Assembly (NCBI RefSeq): GCF_000331005.1
Contig: NZ_AEJB01000272.1
Location: 1 to 64,000, forward strand
DNA: 64,000 nt
Origin: Streptomyces turgidiscabies Car8
Lineage (GTDB): Bacteria; Actinomycetota; Actinomycetes; Streptomycetales; Streptomycetaceae
Reading direction: 5' to 3'
Made by a program: the position numbers and the translations under genes. The notes beneath the pieces are model-generated. The model was not told the origin of the DNA. It ran no database searches and saw nothing but the letters and a program-made list of their open reading frames with translations. This document shows, piece by piece, positions 23,680 to 32,300 of the stretch (position 1 is its first letter; each line of letters starts with the position of its first letter).

Positions 23680-25518
23680 TTACTCGGCGGGGGCTGCGCC
23701 GCGGGCGCCGAGGATCGCGCCGACGGTGCCCGGCGCGACGTGGGCGCGCCACTCCTCGTCGGTGTACTGGTGCAGCGGCTTCTGCGGCCAGCCCTCGGGA
23801 AGGCCGGAGGCGGCCGTCGCGCTCTCGGTGACGGGCTGGACGAGGCCCTTGCGGGCGGGGCCGCCGGTGGACTCCACGTGCTCCTGGATCGCGCCGGGGA
23901 GCGCCGCCTTGACGCCTTCGGCGACGAGCCGGGCGATGCGCTGGTCCTCGGTCTCCGTCACCTCGGCAGCCGGGGTCGCAGGCGCCGTGGTCTCGGCGAC
24001 GGCCTCTGCCGGGGCTGACTCCGCTGCGGCTGCGGCCGGGACGGCGGGAATGGGAGCGAGGCGACCGAGGAGCTGCTGGAACTGGTCGTCGGTCAGGGTG
24101 ACCCCACCGACGGCGGGGGCGGCAGCGGTCTCCGCTGCGGTGGTGGGCTCCGCCATGGCGGGGCCTCCTTCCGGGGTGGGGTTCTCGGCGGCCGGTTTCT
24201 CCGGCGCCGGGGTCTGTGTGACGCCGTCAGCCAGCCCAGGGGCGGCCGTTGGGGCGGTCTCGGCGAGTTGGGTGGCGGGCGAGACGATGGCGGTTTCCGT
24301 CGTGTCGTCGTCTTCGCCCATGCAGTGCACGCACTGGCCCTCGGAGCACTCGCACGGGCAGGCGCCGGGAGCCTCGGGGACAGCACAGCCACAGCCGCAC
24401 GGGCACGCCGCGCCGGCAGCTGTGGCGGTCGCCGTGTCGTTGCCCAGCTCGCCAGGAACGTCGACGTCGCCGTCCATGTCGGGGTCGATGGTGAGCAGCG
24501 TCTGACAGGCGCCGGCCATCGCGGCCCGGCCGACGGCATCGAGGTCGTGGGGATCGAGGCTGTACGAGGAGACGGTGACGGTCGTGGGGCCGTTCGTCAG
24601 CGAGACGTACAGGTTCCCGGCGTCCTTCGAGTCCATACCCCAGCACTCGGCGAGCGCCTCGGTGACCGAGAGGGCAGGTTCGATCAGCCACCCTTCCTGG
24701 GTGGCCACCGTCACGCCGAAGCCCTTGAGGGCCTTGGTGATGCGCTGCTTGATCCGCTTGAGCTGTGCGGCCGTGTAGGCGCGGGCGTTGTCCGCCTGGT
24801 TCACGTAGCTCCAGGCCGACTTGGCCCGAGCCTTGGTGTCGATGGGGTACCGCTTCTTCTTGTCGGCCTGGTACCCGGGATCCGCGTACGGGCCATCGCC
24901 CGGTACGGGCGTCTCCGCCTTCGGGGTGTCGGCCTCGGTCGTGGTGGTCACCAGCGCCTCCTGTACTGACTCGTGGATCAGCACCCGTCCCTCGGGGGCT
25001 GTCTCCGCCGGGGCGCTGGCGGCCTCCGCGGGGATGAACGTGTCGACGTCCGCGCCGAGGACGCCCGGCTTGCGGGTGAAGTCGAGGCCGTCGAGCTCCA
25101 GATCGTCGGCGGTCTCCACCGTGTCGCCGTCGGGGCCGGCCTGGCGGCGCACCTTGCCCACCCAGGCGCCCCGGATGGAAACTCCGCGCAGGAAGGGCTG
25201 TCCGTCGCGGTTGTCGACCAGGGCGGCGATCGTCTGGCCGGCCTCGGTGCTCACGAGGTCGGCTGTGTACTTGGCGGAGCCGTCCTCGGCGAGCGTGACG
25301 GAGGTGAGGCGTCCGGCGATCTGCGTGGAGTCGTCGTCGGCCGCGTGGTGGGTCAGCATCGTCATGGGCATCGAGCCGTCGTCGATGCGTTCCTGTGCGC
25401 GCCGTACGGCATTGCTGATGGCTTCCGTCGTGTAGAGGCGGCGGTTGCGGCTGATGCCGGGCCTGAGTGCGGTGCCGGAGATCGTGGCGATCGTGCGGCC
25501 TTTGACCCGTGCGGCCAT
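23680..25518 (-). CDS. Capsid maturation protease fused to scaffold-like C-terminus
   Basis: The 612-residue product starts at ATG 25518 after GGGAGGT. Residues about 1-170 look like a prohead protease: ISGTALRPGISRNRRLYTTE, PMTMLTHHAADDDSTQIAGR (candidate His), LRGVSIRGAW (candidate Ser). Residues about 210-270 (DPGYQADKKKRYPIDTKARA; RIKQRITKALKGFGV) match a KRYPIDT domain often seen in phage proteases. A Cys cluster follows (CPCGCGC and CPCECSEGQCVHC, near residue 365), then a long Ala/Pro/Glu-rich scaffold-like tail. It presumably processes itself and the capsid. One polypeptide for protease and scaffold is known in other phages. Confidence 0.78.
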   Translation of the reverse strand: MAARVKGRTIATISGTALRPGISRNRRLYTTEAISNAVRRAQERIDDGSMPMTMLTHHAADDDSTQIAGRLTSVTLAEDGSAKYTADLVSTEAGQTIAALVDNRDGQPFLRGVSIRGAWVGKVRRQAGPDGDTVETADDLELDGLDFTRKPGVLGADVDTFIPAEAASAPAETAPEGRVLIHESVQEALVTTTTEADTPKAETPVPGDGPYADPGYQADKKKRYPIDTKARAKSAWSYVNQADNARAYTAAQLKRIKQRITKALKGFGVTVATQEGWLIEPALSVTEALAECWGMDSKDAGNLYVSLTNGPTTVTVSSYSLDPHDLDAVGRAAMAGACQTLLTIDPDMDGDVDVPGELGNDTATATAAGAACPCGCGCAVPEAPGACPCECSEGQCVHCMGEDDDTTETAIVSPATQLAETAPTAAPGLADGVTQTPAPEKPAAENPTPEGGPAMAEPTTAAETAAAPAVGGVTLTDDQFQQLLGRLAPIPAVPAAAAAESAPAEAVAETTAPATPAAEVTETEDQRIARLVAEGVKAALPGAIQEHVESTGGPARKGLVQPVTESATAASGLPEGWPQKPLHQYTDEEWRAHVAPGTVGAILGARGAAPAE

Positions 25519-25523
25519 GCCAT

Positions 25524-25931
25524 TCACCTCCCGACCAGCGCGATTGATGTCTGCGGGTACACGGGGTTGGTGCCGCTGATCGTCCAGGTGACGCGCCCGT
25601 ACGAAGGCAGCACCAGGGCCGCGCTGACGGTGCCCGAGATCGGCATGTGCAGTCCGGCATACGCGGATCCGCGCCCTGCGGCCGTGGTCAGTTGGGCGAT
25701 CTTCGCGATGGTCGGGTACCAGTTTCCGTCCGGGTCCTGGACGTCGAGGCCGACGTCGAGAGTCGGCGTGGTCCCGGTGGGTGTGCCGACCACGGTGACG
25801 GCGAGCCATACATCGCTGATGTCGATCAGGTTGATCGGGGCCGCGCCGCTGTTTCCCGATACGGACAGGGTCTTCGGTGTCCCGGAGTCGCTCAGGTTCC
25901 ACAGGACCCGGGCCGGGCGGTAAATGCTCAT
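25524..25931 (-). CDS. Capsid-associated (decoration-like) protein
   Basis: This 135-residue beta-rich protein reads NLIDISDVWLAVTVVGTPTG, TLDVGLDVQDPDGNWYPTIA, SAALVLPSYGRVTWTISGTN. The fold pattern and position upstream of the protease and capsid genes suit a head decoration or minor structural protein, but no specific family was recognised. The stop overlaps the Shine-Dalgarno of the protease gene. Confidence 0.6.
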   Translation of the reverse strand: MSIYRPARVLWNLSDSGTPKTLSVSGNSGAAPINLIDISDVWLAVTVVGTPTGTTPTLDVGLDVQDPDGNWYPTIAKIAQLTTAAGRGSAYAGLHMPISGTVSAALVLPSYGRVTWTISGTNPVYPQTSIALVGR

Positions 25932-25943
25932 CAGGTCTCCAGG

Positions 25944-26981
25944 TCAGGCGAACCAGTCGGCGAAGTGGGAGAGGGACACGGCTGCGGCATAGCAGCAGCG
26001 GCAGCGTGGATGCGTGGGCAGCCTGGGGACGTCCAGCGATGCCCAGGGACTCCCCACCTCGTAGTCACCGCACGTCTGGCAGACGTGGCCGTCTCCGGCG
26101 GTGATGACGTCGACCTGCTGCACGCCTTCGGACTGGTATAGGCGCAGGGCGCCGTCGTCGGCTGCGGTCGTCATGGCCCAGTCGACGGTGAACGCGACCG
26201 CCTCGACGTCGTCGGAGACGAGGACGTCCATGGCCGCGTCGACCATCTCGTCCCGCGAGGCGCCGTCTTCTGCCGCCTGGGCGAGGACGCGGCCGAGGTC
26301 TCCGGCCGCACGGTCGACCATGCGGCCGAGCCAGCCGTCCGCGTCGCCCCACAGTTCATCGAGGCGTTCCAGCGACCGGTAGGCATCACCGAAGGCGATG
26401 TTCCATTCCAGCCCGACAACGCTGGCTCGTTCGGCGGCGATCGCGACGGCGTTGACCATTCCTTCGGCGCGGCCGGCGGCGATGGCGTTGCGGATGGCGG
26501 TGCGCAGGGCGGTCCAGCCGGTGAGGTCGGCGAGGGCTCGGAGCATGGCGCGGGCTGCGGCGAGTGCTTCGGCTCCGAAGTCGCTGAGGGACTCGCCGAG
26601 TCCGATGCGGGCCCGGTAGGCGTCGACCGTTGCGGCGACGGTGTCGCGGTCGATGAGGGTCCGCCAGGCGTCGGCGACGAGTCGGGTGTGTTCGGCCTGC
26701 TTCTCTTCGCGGCGGCCGAACAGCTTGGCCCACATGCCTTCGAGCTTGCCGAGGTCGATGGTGACTTCGAAGATGTTCGGGTCATCTAGGCGTTCGATCG
26801 CCGTCTCGACCGCGACGGCGCAGGCCGTTCGCACTCGGTCCGTCATTGGACCCCCAGAGAGAGCCCAACCGGCGGCGAACGCCTCGCGGAGATATGGCTT
26901 AGCCGCTTCGGCGCCGCGCCCGTCGTCTCCTGTCTGACTCTCGGCGGCAAGTGAGGCACCTACGTGATCCATCTGCTTCAT
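25944..26981 (-). CDS. MuF-like phage head morphogenesis protein
   Basis: The 345-residue protein is long and helical, ending in a zinc-like module HVCQTCGDYEVGSPWASLDV ... PTHPRCRCCYAAAV, the typical C-terminus of SPP1 gp7/MuF minor head proteins. The start is uncertain. ATG 26846 follows GGGGG at 5 bases, but the segment YLREAFAAGWALSGGPMTDR, which spans that ATG, looks like part of the domain, so ATG 26981 is listed. That longer form overlaps the 3' end of the HNH gene by 83 bases. The natural N-terminus may have been displaced when the HNH gene inserted. Confidence 0.75.
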   Translation of the reverse strand: MKQMDHVGASLAAESQTGDDGRGAEAAKPYLREAFAAGWALSGGPMTDRVRTACAVAVETAIERLDDPNIFEVTIDLGKLEGMWAKLFGRREEKQAEHTRLVADAWRTLIDRDTVAATVDAYRARIGLGESLSDFGAEALAAARAMLRALADLTGWTALRTAIRNAIAAGRAEGMVNAVAIAAERASVVGLEWNIAFGDAYRSLERLDELWGDADGWLGRMVDRAAGDLGRVLAQAAEDGASRDEMVDAAMDVLVSDDVEAVAFTVDWAMTTAADDGALRLYQSEGVQQVDVITAGDGHVCQTCGDYEVGSPWASLDVPRLPTHPRCRCCYAAAVSLSHFADWFA

Positions 26982-27798
26982 ACAGGGTGTTCACCTCTTC
27001 ATAGGGGTGGCCCTGCGGGCAGTGGGTCTTGTTGGCGTTTCGCACCGCACCCGGCTTCCGCCTACGACCCGCGCGCTTCTTGTCGTATTCACGCAGGTAT
27101 TCGCGGCGGCATTCGCGGCATTTTCGAGAGCCATCTGGCTGGACGAGCGTGTTGGCTTCGTCGTAGCGGTGGCCTTGCGGGCAATGTGTACGAGCGGCTG
27201 GAGCGGCTCCTGCGCCTCGCCTATGCCTAAGGTCCCGAAGGTGAGCAGCCGAGCACTCCCGGCACTTCCGGGCCCCGCTGCGGCCTACGTAGGTGTTCGC
27301 CTCGTCGTACGCATGTCCTTGCGGGCAGTGCGTTTTGCGGGCGTTCTCGGCCCAGAGGCTGATTCCGCGAAGGTAGTTCTCGCGGGGTGTCACCGGTTCG
27401 GTGTGCGAGGGATTCACGCACTGGGTCACTCGGCACAGATGATCAAGTTGAAGCCCTGCTTCGATCCTGCCGACGAGCAACTCATAGGCGAATCGATGGG
27501 CCTGATGCGTTCGCCCCTCAGCCGCAAACCTGCCGTACCCCGGCCTGCCTCCTTGGCGTGAGCTGCGAGTTCCATTCCAGATCCAGCAAGGTCCCAGTTC
27601 TGGACGGTAGTCGGGGATCGGTCCGCTCTTGTCAACCTTCGCCCAAAAACGCTGTGATGCAGTCATCGAACGCGAGGTGATAGGTGCGCCTGCGGTCGGA
27701 GACCCGTGAGTGCGCCACCGGTAATGATGATGCCGACAGAAGCCTCGGCCGAAGTGGTGACGTTCGCAGCCTTCGACTGTGCAAGTACGCTGTGACAT
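26899..27798 (-). CDS. HNH homing endonuclease with repeated zinc ribbons
   Basis: This 299-residue protein has an N-terminal Cys/His zinc module (CTVEGCERHHFGRGFCRHHH). An HNH nuclease domain follows (ELGPCWIWNGTRSSRQGGRP; RFAYELLVGRIEAGLQLDHL; CRVTQCVNPSHTEPVTPREN). Three repeats of THCPQGHxYDEANT...RKCREC, about 45-50 residues apart, complete it; these are probably DNA-binding zinc ribbons. AGGA precedes the ATG. Free-standing HNH genes between structural genes are common mobile elements in actinophages. It sits between portal and MuF genes, overlaps the latter, and has a terminator upstream. Confidence 0.88.
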   Translation of the reverse strand: MSQRTCTVEGCERHHFGRGFCRHHHYRWRTHGSPTAGAPITSRSMTASQRFWAKVDKSGPIPDYRPELGPCWIWNGTRSSRQGGRPGYGRFAAEGRTHQAHRFAYELLVGRIEAGLQLDHLCRVTQCVNPSHTEPVTPRENYLRGISLWAENARKTHCPQGHAYDEANTYVGRSGARKCRECSAAHLRDLRHRRGAGAAPAARTHCPQGHRYDEANTLVQPDGSRKCRECRREYLREYDKKRAGRRRKPGAVRNANKTHCPQGHPYEEVNTLYEADGSRRCLTCRRESDRRRRARRRSG

Positions 27799-27827
27799 GT
27801 CGATCCTGGTCTCTCAGGTCGTCCACG

Positions 27828-27856
27828 CCCCGGGAGTGTTAGCGCACTCGCCGGGG
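27828..27856 (-). terminator. Terminator between small post-portal ORF and HNH gene
   Basis: CCCCGGGAGTG pairs with CACTCGCCGGGG (one bulged base) about 30 bases upstream of the HNH start. It would stop readthrough from the portal region into the HNH gene. It may have arrived with the HNH element. Confidence 0.6.
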
Positions 27857-27911
27857 TCTTCAATGTGACAATTCTACCTGTTCAGGCGGCATATGGGCGT
27901 GAAACCGCTCA

Positions 27912-28022
27912 TCATCCGATCCTCTTCTTGATCAGCGCCCCGACGTCCTTGGCCCGCAGTGGATGGTTCGGCGGGTCCGGCGGCAGTACCACCACCGGTC
28001 CCGGGTCAGGCGGCACGCTCAT
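27912..28022 (-). CDS. Short ORF after portal; possible fragment of the MuF gene start
   Basis: The 36-residue ORF MSVPPDPGPVVVLPPDPPNH... ends VGALIKKRIG. Its ATG at 28022 lies inside the end of the portal gene, so it would be translated by coupling. It has the Pro-rich leader and basic helix expected at the start of a head protein. The MuF gene 1 kb downstream appears to lack its natural start, and the HNH gene lies between. It may be the severed N-terminus of MuF or an independent small gene. Confidence 0.5.
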   Translation of the reverse strand: MSVPPDPGPVVVLPPDPPNHPLRAKDVGALIKKRIG

Positions 28023-29577
28023 CGACGCCTCCAGGCAGTGATGCGAGGGCCTCCCGAAGTCGGCGCCGGTACGCGGCCCGGGCGCTCTCCTGCGGCAGAG
28101 CATCGCCGGGCTCCTCGCCTGGTACGGGAGGTTCACCCGGCGGCTGCCCTGTGTGCGGGACCAGTTGGGGCGGCACCGGTTTGGGCTCCGGCTTCTCCAC
28201 CGTGACCGGCTTCCCGTCCTCCGGTGTCGCAGGCTCCAGTGCTGTCCCGCGGAGCTTGTTCGCGATGGTCGCCTTACTGGCGGCGTCCATGTCGTGCCAG
28301 CGCACCAGGTTCTGGCGGTCCACGAGGATCGGCTGGTCGCCGCCGTCCACCGTGGGTTCGCCGATGTCTGTCCGGTAGCGGTCGAGCGTCCAGGAGCCGT
28401 TGCGGAGCCGCATGTCGCGGATTTCCTCGACGGTCTTGGAGTCCCGCATGTCGATGTCGCGGAACTTCAGCTTCCAGCCGTCGATTCCGAAGCCCAGCTT
28501 GGCGAGGGCGAAGTTCAGGGCTTCCAGGACGATTTCGGCGATCGGCTGGCACGTGTTGACCATGAAGGTGCGGTCCTGTGCCTCACCGGTGCCGCCGCCG
28601 ATGTTCCCCGACTCGATGACACCGGCCTTCGCCGGGGGCACCCCGTACGAGGCGATGATCTCGTCGCGCTTCTGGTCGAGGAACTTGAGGTAGTCCATCG
28701 TCCGGGACTGCGCCAGCTCCTGGATCTGCGCGCCGCCCTTGGTGGAGATCGGGTTGCCGATGTTGCGGGGGCCGATGTTGCGCTGCTGGTACTGCGCGTT
28801 CCACCGGTTGATGTCGCCCGTGGAGTTGGAGGCGGGGAAGTCGACGTGGATCTGTGCGGGCGCGCCCTTCCGGAAGATCTCCTTGCTGGTCGCCGCGGCG
28901 AACAGCCACGCCGTGATCGGCAGGAGCGCGGCCTGCGTCGGCGATACGCCGAACACGCTGGAGCGCGGCGAGTCCATGCTGATGTGGATGACCTCGCGCG
29001 GCTCGAACACCGCCCGCTGCCCCAGCTCCGTCATCTGCACATACGAGGTGACTGTGCCGTGCTCGTCCGCGATCGGCAGCATGCTCGGGCAGTCCAGCGA
29101 GTACAGCGCCACCGGCTGCTTCCCGACCCACACCACCTCGATGTACGCGTCGCCGAACACCAGGAGGTCGACGATCACCGAGCGGAGGATCTGCCGGATG
29201 TTCTCCCGCGGATTGCAGTAGCCGATCATCCGCTCCAGCAGGAGCACCTCGGCCGGCTTGTCGGGGGTCTCCTCGTCGGCCTCGCCGTTGTCGTTGTCCC
29301 AGTCGGTGACGAGGCCGCCTGCGGTGATGGTGCGGGCGATGGCGTTCACGCTGGCCCAGGCCCACGGGCATGCCATGTAGGCCTGGAAGAGCTGGTCGAG
29401 CATGGTGCGGCGGTCGGTCTGTGTGGCGGCGCCGATGCCCTGGTTGCTTTCGCTGAGGCCGCCGGGCCCGATGCCGTACTCGTAGCCGGTGCGCCCGGGG
29501 AGCTTCCGTTCGGCGGAGGCGGTCTCCAGCACTTCAGGTTCGGCCCGAAGGCCTTTCCACCAAGTCTTCAAGCTCAC
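28006..29577 (-). CDS. Portal protein
   Basis: This 523-residue protein starts at GTG 29577, overlapping the terminase stop (GTGA). The sequence runs LDQLFQAYMACPWAWASVNA, IVDLLVFGDAYIEVVWVGKQ, VFEPREVIHISMDSPRSSVF, GVSPTQAALLPITAWLFAAA, KRDEIIASYGVPPAKAGVIE. This is the standard pattern of HK97/SPP1-type phage portals. Twelve copies form the DNA entry ring. The C-terminal 100 residues are Pro-rich and disordered. It lies directly after the large terminase and before head genes. Confidence 0.93.
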   Translation of the reverse strand: MSLKTWWKGLRAEPEVLETASAERKLPGRTGYEYGIGPGGLSESNQGIGAATQTDRRTMLDQLFQAYMACPWAWASVNAIARTITAGGLVTDWDNDNGEADEETPDKPAEVLLLERMIGYCNPRENIRQILRSVIVDLLVFGDAYIEVVWVGKQPVALYSLDCPSMLPIADEHGTVTSYVQMTELGQRAVFEPREVIHISMDSPRSSVFGVSPTQAALLPITAWLFAAATSKEIFRKGAPAQIHVDFPASNSTGDINRWNAQYQQRNIGPRNIGNPISTKGGAQIQELAQSRTMDYLKFLDQKRDEIIASYGVPPAKAGVIESGNIGGGTGEAQDRTFMVNTCQPIAEIVLEALNFALAKLGFGIDGWKLKFRDIDMRDSKTVEEIRDMRLRNGSWTLDRYRTDIGEPTVDGGDQPILVDRQNLVRWHDMDAASKATIANKLRGTALEPATPEDGKPVTVEKPEPKPVPPQLVPHTGQPPGEPPVPGEEPGDALPQESARAAYRRRLREALASLPGGVDERAA

Positions 29578-32282
29578 GGGGCCTGCACCGTCCTCCCCGC
29601 TCGCGGCGTCTCGTCGTCCTCGTACCACCAGGCGTCGTCCGCGAGGGCGGGTTCGGCCGGCCGGTACGCCATGGTCGGGCCGAGAGGCTGGAGCAATTCG
29701 ACGGCCGGTTCGGCCGGCGGGGCGTCGAGGATGACCATTTCGGGGCCGGTGCCCAGATTGGTGAGGAGATACCGGACAGCGTCCGACGCGTGATCGTCGG
29801 CGGTCGTGTCAGCGTCCTCGGGGTTGCCCTTGGTGGCGTGCGGCAGGTCGGACAGCTCTCGGTACAGCTCGGTCACGGTCGAGAACAGGTGCAGCATCGG
29901 GCAGGAGTTCCAGCCCTGCGCACGGTGCTGTGGGCAGGCGGGCCCCTCTTTGAGGTAGGAGCGGACGCGCTGCCAGCCAGTGACCCGGGATCCGGCGCCT
30001 TTCCCGGCCTGGGTGAGGTGGACGCCGTTCTCGCTGTAGACATCGGCGATGGCCTTGGCATCTCCGCGGGTGGCCCACATGGCGTCGTCGGCGAACCGTA
30101 CGGCGATGTGCTCGCCAGCAGCCTCTGCTTCGAGGATCTGCTTCGCCTGGTCGGCCTCACCGACGCCGCGCCGGTAGATCTCCCTGTACACCCATACGCG
30201 GCCGTCTTCGTCGACCGCCGCCCACAGGACGGCCCACGGGGCGGTGAATCCCCAGTCGAGCCCGTTGTACCGCCTCCACGAGGCGGGCAGCGTGATCGGC
30301 TCCACGACGTGCCGGTCGCGCTTTAGTTCGGGGAACATCTGGCCCTGGAACACGTCCCAGTCACCATCCAGGAAGGCGGAGCGGAGTTTACCGTCGAGGG
30401 CTTGGAGGTCTTGGGCGTACTCCGGGTTGACGTGTGGGTTGTCGGACAGCTTCGACGGAATGAAGCGGACCGTACGGTTACGGGCGTCGGTGATGACCTT
30501 CTCGCCATAGTTCGTCGGCTTGATGTAACGGGTCTTCACCGCACCATGGCCGGCGCCGCCCGGGTTTGTGCCGGAGCGGATACCGAGCACCGGGATGTCG
30601 CGGCGGCCGGACCGGAGGCGACTCTCCAGGAACGACACCACGTCGGGCGGCGTCAGGGTCCGCTCGTCGAACAGCAGCTTCTGATACTGCCCGCCCTGCC
30701 GTCGGGTGGCGTCCTGCACGGTCTCCGCGTACCGGAACATGATCAGTGAACCGTTCGGGAATCGGAGCTCGTACTCGGTGCCGTTCCAGCGGGCGCCGAT
30801 CGCCTTGGCGTACTCCATTTGCGCCAGCTCTGCGATCAGCGATTCCTTGAGTTCCGGGTAGGAACGCCTGAAGGCGCCCACACGCAGCCCGGGGTGCGTA
30901 TCGCAGTCCCTGATGGCGTCCATGAGCAGTGCCCTGGTGTTGTGCGTGACGATGTAGTCGTCCGTCACGTACAGGTGGTTGAGGTTGTCCACCTGGATGC
31001 ACCGGCTGTTGTCGATCCCGGTCGGCTCGACGGAAACGATGCGATGCCAGGGCTCGACGTCGCCGCCGTTGAACTGGGACACGCGCTCCCGCTTGCGGGG
31101 CATGTGGAACAGTCGATCCATGTGGCGGCCCTGGACGTACAGCCGGTACGCGAGGCGTCCGTCGCGCTTCTCGCCGTTGTGGGTATAAGTCGGGGTCTTC
31201 GTAGTCAGCGTGGCCCGGTAGCCAAGGGAGCGCAGTACCTCCTGCGCATCCTTGGCCAGCTGCTCGGAAACGGTGACGAACTCGACGTGGCCACGGGCGT
31301 CCATGTGACCGTCGGTGTCCATCAGGCCCTGGATGAACGCGAAGCGGTCGGCGGCCGGGGCGAGTTTGATGCGCCTCGGGACAAACTTCTCCCAAGAGTG
31401 CAGCTTGTCCAAGCCGTCGCGCTTGATCAGGGTTGTGGCGGAGTCGCCTTCGCCGTTGCGTCGGGTGATCGCGTAGCTCGGGCAACGACCGGACTTCTGA
31501 CTTCCGGCGACCAGCTGAAGGTGGTCAGGCAGCTCGTCGGCGATCCGCTCGAACACCTCCGCATCGATGCCCGTGATGGCAACAGAACGGTTCTGGGTGC
31601 TCCCATCGCCGATCAGCGCACCGAGTACATACGGGCTGAAGACCGGCCACCGGCCCTTGGCTGCGGTGAGGTTGACCGGATTGGTCAGCGGCAGCTGCAC
31701 ATAGCGGGGGCGCAGGCCGCGCGCCTTCTCGTCGGCCGCGCGCAGCACCAGCTCGCGCAGTTCCATGGTGTTGACGATGCGGCAGCGGGACTGCACTCGC
31801 AGGTTCCACTCGTCCTCAGGCCGCAGACCGGCGGGGATGACGGGTGCAGCCTCCTTGCGGCGCTTGCGAGTGCCAGCGATGGAGATGGCCCAGAGGTGGT
31901 CTTCGTCGGCTTCCACCGTCGAACCGTCGGCAAGGGTGATCCGGTAGAACTGCTTCGGGCCGTTGTCGAAGATGCCGATGACCTTCGCCGTGGTGCCGTC
32001 CGGGTTGCAGACGGCGTCGCCGGTGCGGATGTCGCCGATGAGCTTGAACCCCTTGGGGGTCAGTACTTTGGTCTCCACCTCTGAATTATACGAGGGTGCC
32101 GCACGGTCCGGACAGCGTCCACCTTTCCCTCCGCCCGCGGCGCCGCCGTAGAGGACGTCGAACTCGGTCGCGGCGTGGAACTCGCACTGCTTCGGCGTCG
32201 GAACGTAGTCGAGCAATCCGAAGACGTTCCGCGGCTCGAACGCTTGGGCTGCGAACTCGGCCCAGTCGACGGTGGCGGTCAT
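29574..32282 (-). CDS. terL: Terminase large subunit interrupted by an intein
   Basis: The reading frame encodes 902 residues, of which about 390 are intein. Host-protein parts: the Walker A region LYGGAAGGGK (residues 44-53) resumes after the intein as TRALLMDAIRDC. The adenine/Walker B region is QYQKLLFDERTLTPPDVVSF. The C-terminal nuclease has GLDWGFTAPWAVLWAAVDED, AVRFADDAMWATRG and ADDHASDAVRYLL with acidic metal ligands. The spliced protein would be about 510 residues, normal for TerL. It packages DNA with the small subunit encoded 18 bases upstream. The gene overlaps the portal start. Confidence 0.93.
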   Translation of the reverse strand: MTATVDWAEFAAQAFEPRNVFGLLDYVPTPKQCEFHAATEFDVLYGGAAGGGKGGRCPDRAAPSYNSEVETKVLTPKGFKLIGDIRTGDAVCNPDGTTAKVIGIFDNGPKQFYRITLADGSTVEADEDHLWAISIAGTRKRRKEAAPVIPAGLRPEDEWNLRVQSRCRIVNTMELRELVLRAADEKARGLRPRYVQLPLTNPVNLTAAKGRWPVFSPYVLGALIGDGSTQNRSVAITGIDAEVFERIADELPDHLQLVAGSQKSGRCPSYAITRRNGEGDSATTLIKRDGLDKLHSWEKFVPRRIKLAPAADRFAFIQGLMDTDGHMDARGHVEFVTVSEQLAKDAQEVLRSLGYRATLTTKTPTYTHNGEKRDGRLAYRLYVQGRHMDRLFHMPRKRERVSQFNGGDVEPWHRIVSVEPTGIDNSRCIQVDNLNHLYVTDDYIVTHNTRALLMDAIRDCDTHPGLRVGAFRRSYPELKESLIAELAQMEYAKAIGARWNGTEYELRFPNGSLIMFRYAETVQDATRRQGGQYQKLLFDERTLTPPDVVSFLESRLRSGRRDIPVLGIRSGTNPGGAGHGAVKTRYIKPTNYGEKVITDARNRTVRFIPSKLSDNPHVNPEYAQDLQALDGKLRSAFLDGDWDVFQGQMFPELKRDRHVVEPITLPASWRRYNGLDWGFTAPWAVLWAAVDEDGRVWVYREIYRRGVGEADQAKQILEAEAAGEHIAVRFADDAMWATRGDAKAIADVYSENGVHLTQAGKGAGSRVTGWQRVRSYLKEGPACPQHRAQGWNSCPMLHLFSTVTELYRELSDLPHATKGNPEDADTTADDHASDAVRYLLTNLGTGPEMVILDAPPAEPAVELLQPLGPTMAYRPAEPALADDAWWYEDDETPRAGRTVQAP
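30939..32114 (-). other. Intein with LAGLIDADG homing endonuclease inside TerL Walker A
   Basis: The C-terminal splice motif is textbook: NHLYVTDDYIVTHN, then Thr as +1 residue at the codon 30936-30938. Hint block A is TKVLTPKGFKLIGDIRTGDA, and block B is ADGSTVEADEDHLWAIS. Two LAGLIDADG-like helices are VLGALIGDGS and FIQGLMDTDG. The N-terminal boundary is unclear. The nearest Cys (codon 32112-32114) follows GGR after the Walker Lys, which would leave three extra residues in the P-loop. The start could instead be the base after Lys at 32123, without a Cys, or a Ser shortly downstream. Inserting in a P-loop motif is common for inteins. Confidence 0.88.
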
Positions 32283-32300
32283 CTTGTACCGCCCCTCAGC

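Noticed and set aside
27857-27911. Group I intron around the HNH gene
   Set aside because: No recognisable P/Q/R/S core or clean exon junction; the layout is explained by a free-standing HNH gene insertion.
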